64,000 nt of DNA. It comes from Bacillus sp. F19. Lineage in GTDB: Bacteria > Bacillota > Bacilli > Bacillales > Bacillaceae. Under the pieces are notes generated by a model that was given only the letters and a program-made list of their open reading frames with translations, searched no databases and was not told the DNA's origin. The position numbers were made by a program, and so were the translations under genes. This document shows, piece by piece, positions 54,836-64,000 of this stretch; within the stretch, counting starts at the first letter, position 1; every line of letters begins with the position of its first letter. The stretch is from assembly GCA_023823795.1 (NCBI GenBank), contig CP085710.1:124001-188000 (forward strand), written 5' to 3'.

Positions 54836-55894
54836 ATGCTGAAAGAGGAAACAGCTCGTAAAGTCGTCGGGAATTTAAAAGAACCTTTTTTACATAGAAC
54901 CTTAGAAGAATTAAATGCGATTGAAGAAGTGTCGATAAAAGAAGAGAAAAATCATATAAGTATGAAAGTAGCGATTGCCAAAACTGGTACATCAGAACAA
55001 ATGCAGCTGCAGCAGGAGATCGTTGCTAAGCTGAAGGAAGCAGGGGCTGCAACAGTCGGTCTCCGTTTCACAGAGCTGCCTCAAGAAGTAATTGCGAAAT
55101 ATCAAACAGCAAAGCCTGAAGAACCTTCCTTGCTCACTGAAGGAAAGCAGCCTACATTTATCGCGATAGCAAGCGGAAAAGGCGGCGTCGGAAAGTCTAC
55201 CGTATCAGTTAATTTAGCAGTAGCATTAGCTCGCTTAGGCAAGAAAGTCGGTTTAATTGATGCGGATATTTATGGATTCAGTGTTCCTGATATGATGGGA
55301 ATCACCAAAAGACCGGTTGTAAGGGGAGAAAGAATCATCCCTGTAGAGCGGTTCGGTGTTCAAGTTATTTCAATGGGATTTTTCGTTGAAGATAATGCTC
55401 CGGTCATTTGGAGAGGACCTATGCTTGGTAAAATGCTCAACAACTTTTTTCAGGAAGTAGAGTGGGGAGATCTGGATTATCTGCTGCTTGATCTGCCTCC
55501 AGGCACTGGCGATGTTGCACTCGATGTGCATGCTATGCTTCCATCATGTAAAGAAATCATCGTGACAACTCCACATCCGACAGCTGCATTTGTAGCAGCT
55601 AGAGCGGGTGCTATGGCTCTTAGAACCGAGCATGAGGTTATCGGGGTAGTTGAAAATATGTCTTACTTTGAAAGTAAGCTCACTGGAGAAAAAGAATATG
55701 TATTTGGCAAAGGCGGAGGAGAAAAGCTTGCACATGAGCTTGATGTGCCTGTGCTTGGAAACATTCCGCTGCAGCAGCCGGACTGGAACGAAGAAGATTT
55801 TGCTCCATCGGTTTATGCGAAAGATCACCCTACAGGTGAGATTTACTTAGGTATTGCCAAGAAGGTTACAGAACTTGTGCCTGTGAGTGTATAA
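54836..55894 (+). CDS. salA: Mrp/ApbC-type P-loop ATPase SalA
   Basis: 352 residues from the ATG at 54836, same length as B. subtilis SalA; AAGGGTGG precedes it. MIP18-like N-terminal domain (about 1-95), then a Mrp ATPase domain with the deviant Walker A SGKGGVGKSTVSVNLAVAL, DADIYGFSVPDMMG and LLLDLPPGTGDVALD. In B. subtilis SalA is a transcription regulator that represses scoC. Mrp proteins that carry iron-sulphur clusters have a CxxC near the C-terminus; at that place here the sequence is NMSYFESKLTGEKEYVFG, with no cysteines, so cluster carriage is unlikely. Confidence 0.92.
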   Translation: MLKEETARKVVGNLKEPFLHRTLEELNAIEEVSIKEEKNHISMKVAIAKTGTSEQMQLQQEIVAKLKEAGAATVGLRFTELPQEVIAKYQTAKPEEPSLLTEGKQPTFIAIASGKGGVGKSTVSVNLAVALARLGKKVGLIDADIYGFSVPDMMGITKRPVVRGERIIPVERFGVQVISMGFFVEDNAPVIWRGPMLGKMLNNFFQEVEWGDLDYLLLDLPPGTGDVALDVHAMLPSCKEIIVTTPHPTAAFVAARAGAMALRTEHEVIGVVENMSYFESKLTGEKEYVFGKGGGEKLAHELDVPVLGNIPLQQPDWNEEDFAPSVYAKDHPTGEIYLGIAKKVTELVPVSV

Positions 55895-55896
55895 AG

Positions 55897-55925
55897 GAAA
55901 AGCGCCAAGTGATTGGCGCTTTTCT
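55897..55925. terminator. Bidirectional terminator between salA and gerD
   Basis: GAAAAGCGCCAA, GTGA, TTGGCGCTTTTC; T-rich after and A-rich before, serving the convergent genes. Confidence 0.85.
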
Positions 55926-55946
55926 CTTTTTTGAGATTTATGGGAA

Positions 55947-56594
55947 TTATTGACCGCCTTGCCCAGTTTCACCTTGACCGCCTGAGCTGCCTTGTCCGCC
56001 GCTTTGAGTGCCGCCTGAGCTGCCTTGTCCGCCGCCTTGCTGATTCATTTCTTTAGCAGCTTTTAGAAGGGTTTCTTCCATTTTTGCTTTAAAAAGCGGG
56101 CTATTAATGGTTTCTGTAATCACTTGCTGTAGATGCTTGCGGAATTCTTGACTTTGAAGCACCTTTACCGTTTGTTTTTCCATTTCGGGATTTTGAAGGA
56201 CTCCAATAAGCATTTCTTGATACTCCGGGTCTTTCATTAAGCCCTTGATTACTTTTTCATGCTCCGTCTGCAGGCTTTTGGCGAAGCTTTCACTGAACTT
56301 TGGATCTTCAAATGTTTTTTTCCAGAATTCCGCTCCTTTTTCAGATGTCAGTGTTTTAGAAATGGTATCTGAGACAACTTTTTGATCCATGATCAAATTT
56401 TGCTTCATGTCATCATTTTTCAAAATTTCCTGGATCGCTTTTTTTCCATCATCAGTCTTTAATATATCAACAACCATCTTTTTTGTTTCTTCATAATCCA
56501 GTTGTCCTGCGGGCTGGTCTTTTGGAGAACAGCTCGCGAGGAAGGAACAGATGGCTATTAGTGTAAATAATGAGAGCAACCTTCGCTTTTTCAT
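55947..56594 (-). CDS. gerD: Spore germination lipoprotein GerD
   Basis: 215 residues. GerD is an inner-spore-membrane lipoprotein needed to cluster germinant receptors. Signal peptide with lipobox LASC, lipidated Cys22. The body (about 45-180) is helical, including DGKKAIQEILKNDDMKQNLI and EFRKHLQQVITETINSPLF. The C-terminus is a repetitive Gly/Ser/Gln tail (two GGQGSSGG units), longer than in B. subtilis (about 185 residues). Forespore (sigma-G) expression is expected from the family. Confidence 0.93.
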   Translation of the reverse strand: MKKRRLLSLFTLIAICSFLASCSPKDQPAGQLDYEETKKMVVDILKTDDGKKAIQEILKNDDMKQNLIMDQKVVSDTISKTLTSEKGAEFWKKTFEDPKFSESFAKSLQTEHEKVIKGLMKDPEYQEMLIGVLQNPEMEKQTVKVLQSQEFRKHLQQVITETINSPLFKAKMEETLLKAAKEMNQQGGGQGSSGGTQSGGQGSSGGQGETGQGGQ

Positions 56595-56736
56595 CTGTGC
56601 AAAGCTCCTTTCATTTTCAAGTTGCCTATTTTTAATATGAATTATCTAAAGCTTTTTATACTGGTAAATAAAATGGCTTTTTTAGAAAGACATTGGTAAA
56701 ATTTCATGAGTAGATTACATATTGGGGGAAACTGCA

Positions 56737-57351
56737 TTGAACAGTAGAAATTGGGTCCGTTTGTTTTTGACGACTCTGCTTGTCGGGGGCATTAGTACAA
56801 GCATCGTCGGTTTTACATTAAAGTGGGGAGAGTATCAGAAATTCTTCACATCTTTTGATCTTGTTGAAATCCTCTCCATTTTATTTTGGCTGATCGGTGT
56901 AGGTTTTATTTTCAGTATTATTAGCCAAATGGGCTTTTTTGCGTATTTAACGATCCACCGCTTTGGTCTTGGCATTTTCAGAACAGCAGCCTTATGGAAT
57001 GCGATTCAAATCGTGCTGATTTTGTTTGTGTTGTTTGATTTGATTTATTTCCGCTACCAGCTTTTCGCGGCAGAAGGCGAATCCATTCTGTCATATATCC
57101 TTCTCGCATTATTCCTGGTCATTTTTGGCCTCGCTGTAGCATATATCAAGATGCAGCAAACCAATAAAATGGCGTTCATCCCGGCTTTATTCTTTATGAT
57201 TGTCGTTACAGCTGTCGAATGGGTCCCTGCTCTCCGTGTAAATGAAGGAGACTGGCTGTATCTCATGCTCATTCCGCTTCTCATATGCAATGCGTATCAG
57301 CTTTTGTTATTAACTAAATTATCTCAAGTCAAAAAAGCTAAGCCTATGTGA
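56737..57351 (+). CDS. kbaA: KinB-signalling membrane protein KbaA
   Basis: 204 residues from the TTG at 56737, six bases after GGGGGAA. About six transmembrane helices (roughly 10-28, 43-70, 80-102, 112-132, 140-162, 170-192). In B. subtilis KbaA is needed for KinB activation of the sporulation phosphorelay. Recognised by hydropathy, size and position between gerD and pdaB. Confidence 0.85.
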   Translation: MNSRNWVRLFLTTLLVGGISTSIVGFTLKWGEYQKFFTSFDLVEILSILFWLIGVGFIFSIISQMGFFAYLTIHRFGLGIFRTAALWNAIQIVLILFVLFDLIYFRYQLFAAEGESILSYILLALFLVIFGLAVAYIKMQQTNKMAFIPALFFMIVVTAVEWVPALRVNEGDWLYLMLIPLLICNAYQLLLLTKLSQVKKAKPM

Positions 57352-57364
57352 GCTTAGCTTTTTT
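57331..57364. terminator. Terminator between kbaA and pdaB
   Basis: AAAAAGCTAAGC, CTATGTGA, GCTTAGCTTTTTTC; symmetrical, serving both convergent genes. Confidence 0.85.
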
Positions 57365-57381
57365 CTATGATTCGGCATTAA

Positions 57382-58146
57382 TTATTTAACTTCTGTTGTT
57401 TTCGCATTTCCATTAGCAATTAATTCAGCTATTGATACATTCTTTAATCCTTTTTGTTTCAGGCCATCAACAATTTGGGGAAGTGCTTTTTGTGTTTGCT
57501 TAGCGGAGTCTGATGCATGCAGCAGGATAATGTCTCCGCCTTGAACGCTGTCATTTACGTTCTTAACAATGGCATCTACACCGGGATTTTTCCAATCATC
57601 AGAGTCAACACTGTAATGGACAACCGTATATCCGTATCTTTCGGCAATAGTAAGAATTTCTTCATTGAAATTGCCTGTTGGCGGTCTGAGGAGTTTAATA
57701 TCCTTAAGACCGAGCTCATTAAATACATCCTGTGCCATAAGAATGTCCCGGCGTATATCCTCAGCCTCCAAAGCAGTGTAATTTTTATAGGCATATCCCA
57801 TGCTTCCCACCTGGTGTCCGTCCTTCACAATTTGCTTGACGATTTCAGGATGACGTTCTGCCCATGCTGCAGAGAGGAAGAAGGTTGCATTCGAAATGCC
57901 GTTATTCTTCAATGTATCAAGAATGGGCTTTGCCTTTTCGTCGCCCCAGCTGATATCAAATGTTAAAGACACTTTATTTTCCTTCTCCTCACCCCTGAAA
58001 ACAGCTTTAGGTCCATCTGCGGTTGAGAAAACAGGGAATTGCATGACGTTTTCTATATATAAGATCCCGGCTGTAAAAAGCGCAGCTATTACAATAATGA
58101 TAAGTTGCTTGATCTTTTTAATATGTAAAACGTAAAAATTATTCAT
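57382..58146 (-). CDS. pdaB: Polysaccharide deacetylase-like sporulation protein PdaB
   Basis: 254 residues from the ATG at 58146 (matches the B. subtilis length and MNxFYVxHIK start); an ATG two codons upstream is also possible. Signal/anchor helix about 10-30, then a NodB fold: [58 protein letters not shown] and [20 protein letters not shown]. The usual metal-binding H-x3-H of motif 2 is replaced (GSMGYAYKN), as I recall for the PdaB subfamily, so catalytic deacetylation is doubtful. PdaB is needed for spore stability in B. subtilis. Confidence 0.92.
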   Translation of the reverse strand: MNNFYVLHIKKIKQLIIIVIAALFTAGILYIENVMQFPVFSTADGPKAVFRGEEKENKVSLTFDISWGDEKAKPILDTLKNNGISNATFFLSAAWAERHPEIVKQIVKDGHQVGSMGYAYKNYTALEAEDIRRDILMAQDVFNELGLKDIKLLRPPTGNFNEEILTIAERYGYTVVHYSVDSDDWKNPGVDAIVKNVNDSVQGGDIILLHASDSAKQTQKALPQIVDGLKQKGLKNVSIAELIANGNAKTTEVK

Positions 58147-58266
58147 CCTCATCAACCCCGTCCCAATGTTCTTGTCTCATATGTATGCCAAGCTGTTAAT
58201 AATATGATTAGAAAAATACACGTTGTGCAATAATGATAAAACTTAGGCAGCTTAGAGGAGGATCAT

Positions 58267-58479
58267 ATGTCAAAAGGATTCATTTTTAATGATAAAGAAG
58301 CACAAGAAATGGAACTGCTGGTCGAACAGGAATTATCAATTATCAGCAATATACTGATAGATGAGAATCTGACATTTGTTCAAAAAAGATCTCTCTTAGA
58401 AAAAAGAGAACTCCTCAGTAATTTGCACAAAATTATCAGCGGGAAATTCGATCAGCATTTAAATAAAAATATTAAATAA
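58267..58479 (+). CDS. Small unknown protein, 70 residues
   Basis: ATG at 58267 with a near-consensus AGAGGAGGATCAT before it. Two helices with many charges (EAQEMELLVEQELSIISNIL; VQKRSLLEKRELLSNLHKII); no membrane segment or known motif. It stands alone between pdaB and the rRNA promoters. The good ribosome-binding site argues it is real. Not recognised. Confidence 0.6.
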   Translation: MSKGFIFNDKEAQEMELLVEQELSIISNILIDENLTFVQKRSLLEKRELLSNLHKIISGKFDQHLNKNIK

Positions 58480-58485
58480 TTTCTA

Positions 58486-58514
58486 TTGACCATGGTTAGA
58501 ATAAATGTTATATT
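58486..58514 (+). promoter_or_regulatory. rRNA operon promoter 1
   Basis: TTGACC (58486-58491), 17 bases, TATATT (58509-58514). Confidence 0.65.
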
Positions 58515-58576
58515 ATTATTCGTCGCTCAGAAACAATTTGAATTTGAAATAACGAAAAAATAATTTCAAAAGGTTG

Positions 58577-58606
58577 TTGACACTGCGATAGTGACCATGT
58601 TAAATT
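58577..58606 (+). promoter_or_regulatory. rRNA operon promoter 2
   Basis: TTGACA (58577-58582) then TTAAAT (58600-58605, 17 bases) or TAAATT (18 bases). Tandem promoters are the rule for Bacillus rrn operons. Confidence 0.7.
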
Positions 58607-58645
58607 ATATAAGCCGTCACCACTGATGACGGAAATGATCTTTGA

Positions 58646-58668
58646 AAACTAAACAAAACCAAAAGCGT
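58646..58668 (+). other. 16S precursor processing stem, 5' strand
   Basis: CTAAACAAAACCAAAAGCGT is complementary to ACGCTTTTGGTTTTTGTTTAG at 60270-60290, downstream of 16S. This is the long stem cut by RNase III to release pre-16S. Confidence 0.85.
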
Positions 58669-58718
58669 ACCAAACGTTTTAAATTTTTGAAGTCAGCAAC
58701 AAATTGAGTCGCAAATTT

Positions 58719-63416
<4,698 letters not shown>

Positions 63417-63437
63417 AGTCTAATAAAGTGTAAAACC

Positions 63438-63471
63438 TAAGTGAATCTTGTTATCAAACGTTATCTAGTTT
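63438..63471 (+). other. 23S precursor processing stem, 3' strand
   Basis: CTTGTTATCAAACGTTATCT with TAG pairs with CTAGATAACGTAATTGATAA and CAAG at 60358-60381 with a two-base difference; the expected substrate of Mini-III/RNase III. Confidence 0.8.
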
Positions 63472-63543
63472 TGAAAGAATAACTTCTTTCAAAAAAAAGC
63501 TTGAAATTTTTTGATTTCATAGTATAATAATTTTTGTCACTAT

Positions 63544-63660
<117 letters not shown>

Positions 63661-63675
63661 TGGTGAAAATATTAT

Positions 63676-63747
63676 TCCGCAGTAGCTCAGTGGTAGAGCT
63701 ATCGGCTGTTAACCGATCGGTCGTAGGTTCGAGTCCTACCTGCGGAG
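63676..63747 (+). tRNA. tRNA-Asn (GTT)
   Basis: Acceptor TCCGCAG/CTGCGGA, D-arm AGTAGCTCAGTGGTAGAGCT, anticodon stem-loop CGGCTGTTAACCG with GTT, T-arm GTAGGTTCGAGTCCTAC. CCA is not encoded. Confidence 0.96.
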
Positions 63748-63751
63748 CCTT

Positions 63752-63824
63752 GCTTCCATAGCTCAGTCGGTAGAGCACTTCCATGGTAAGGAAGAGGTCA
63801 TCGGTTCAAGCCCGGTTGGGAGCT
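63752..63824 (+). tRNA. tRNA-Thr (GGT)
   Basis: Acceptor GCTTCCA/TGGGAGC, anticodon stem CTTCC/GGAAG with loop ATGGTAA (GGT), T-loop TTCAAGC. CCA is not encoded. Confidence 0.95.
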
Positions 63825-63843
63825 TACATTAAACTAATAAAAC

Positions 63844-63918
63844 GGCCCGTTGGTCAAGCGGTTAAGACACCGCCCTTTCACGGCGGTAACACGGGTTCGA
63901 ATCCCGTACGGGTCACCA
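63844..63918 (+). tRNA. tRNA-Glu (TTC)
   Basis: Acceptor GGCCCGT/ACGGGTC, anticodon loop CTTTCAC (TTC) in stem CCGCC/GGCGG, T-arm ACGGGTTCGAATCCCGT. The sequence continues ACCA, so CCA is encoded. Confidence 0.96.
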
Positions 63919-63965
63919 TTCAAACGTAAGTCTTACTATGTGAAATATCAAACAATCTTTTATGC

Positions 63966-64000
63966 GGAGGATTAGCTCAGCTGGGAGAGCATCTGCCTTA
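63966..64000 (+). tRNA. tRNA-Val, probably TAC, 5' part
   Basis: GGAGGATTAGCTCAGCTGGG and AGAGCATCTGCCTTA; cut by the window end in the anticodon loop. The visible bases match Bacillus tRNA-Val(TAC), and the order Asn-Thr-Glu-Val is that of a B. subtilis rRNA-linked cluster. Confidence 0.8.

Overview
The window is chromosomal DNA of a low-GC, endospore-forming member of the Bacillaceae. The gene order from rlmB to the rRNA operon follows that of Bacillus subtilis almost gene for gene, and the proteins are very close to the B. subtilis ones, but the species cannot be named from this alone.

Layout. (1) 1-38221: transcription and translation core. In order: rlmB (end only), rae1, sigH, rpmG, secE, nusG, rplK, rplA, rplJ, rplL, a 16S-methyltransferase-like gene, rpoB, rpoC, ybxF, rpsL, rpsG, fusA, tuf, then the S10-spc-alpha ribosomal supercluster (rpsJ to rplQ, including secY, adk, map, infA and rpoA), the energy-coupling-factor genes ecfA1-ecfA2-ecfT, truA, rplM and rpsI. 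Leaders, promoters and attenuators are visible at many operon boundaries. (2) 38222-51783: an accessory island inserted at the 3' end of rpsI. (3) 51795-53385: a decayed IS1182-type insertion sequence with a 25-bp direct repeat, sitting in what looks like the original rpsI terminator. (4) 53487-58479: sporulation and germination genes ybaK, cwlD, salA, gerD, kbaA, pdaB and a small unknown gene. (5) 58486-64000: an rRNA operon (16S-23S-5S) followed by tRNA-Asn, -Thr, -Glu and the start of tRNA-Val.

The island is the interesting part. The last ~59 bp of rpsI recur at 47751-47809 and 51725-51783, with a degenerate scar near 40754. A homologous right-end module containing CCCGCCAGCATA and TGAATACC repeats recurs four times. 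The best reading is tandem accretion of several integrative elements at one attachment site. The only long tyrosine integrase is split by a frameshift and a second survives only as its last ~63 codons, so the units look like non-autonomous (CIME-like) remnants. Each unit has its own cargo. The first has a zinc-ribbon protein and an unknown gene. The middle has a TcaA-like membrane protein and a type VII secretion (WXG100/LXG-type) toxin module whose toxin ends in a JAMM-like metal-binding motif. The last has an encapsulin nanocompartment operon of the IMEF iron-storage type: an IMEF cargo protein, the encapsulin shell and a [2Fe-2S] ferredoxin. IMEF (at its C-terminus) and ferredoxin (at its N-terminus) share the hexapeptide FTVGSL, so both are probably packaged. 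Facing this operon is an unknown gene whose promoter carries a near-perfect Fur box, together with an IDEAL-domain gene. These are candidate new partners of the iron compartment.

Limits: no database search was possible. Family assignments rest on recognised motifs, lengths and gene order; promoter, leader and terminator calls are by eye.
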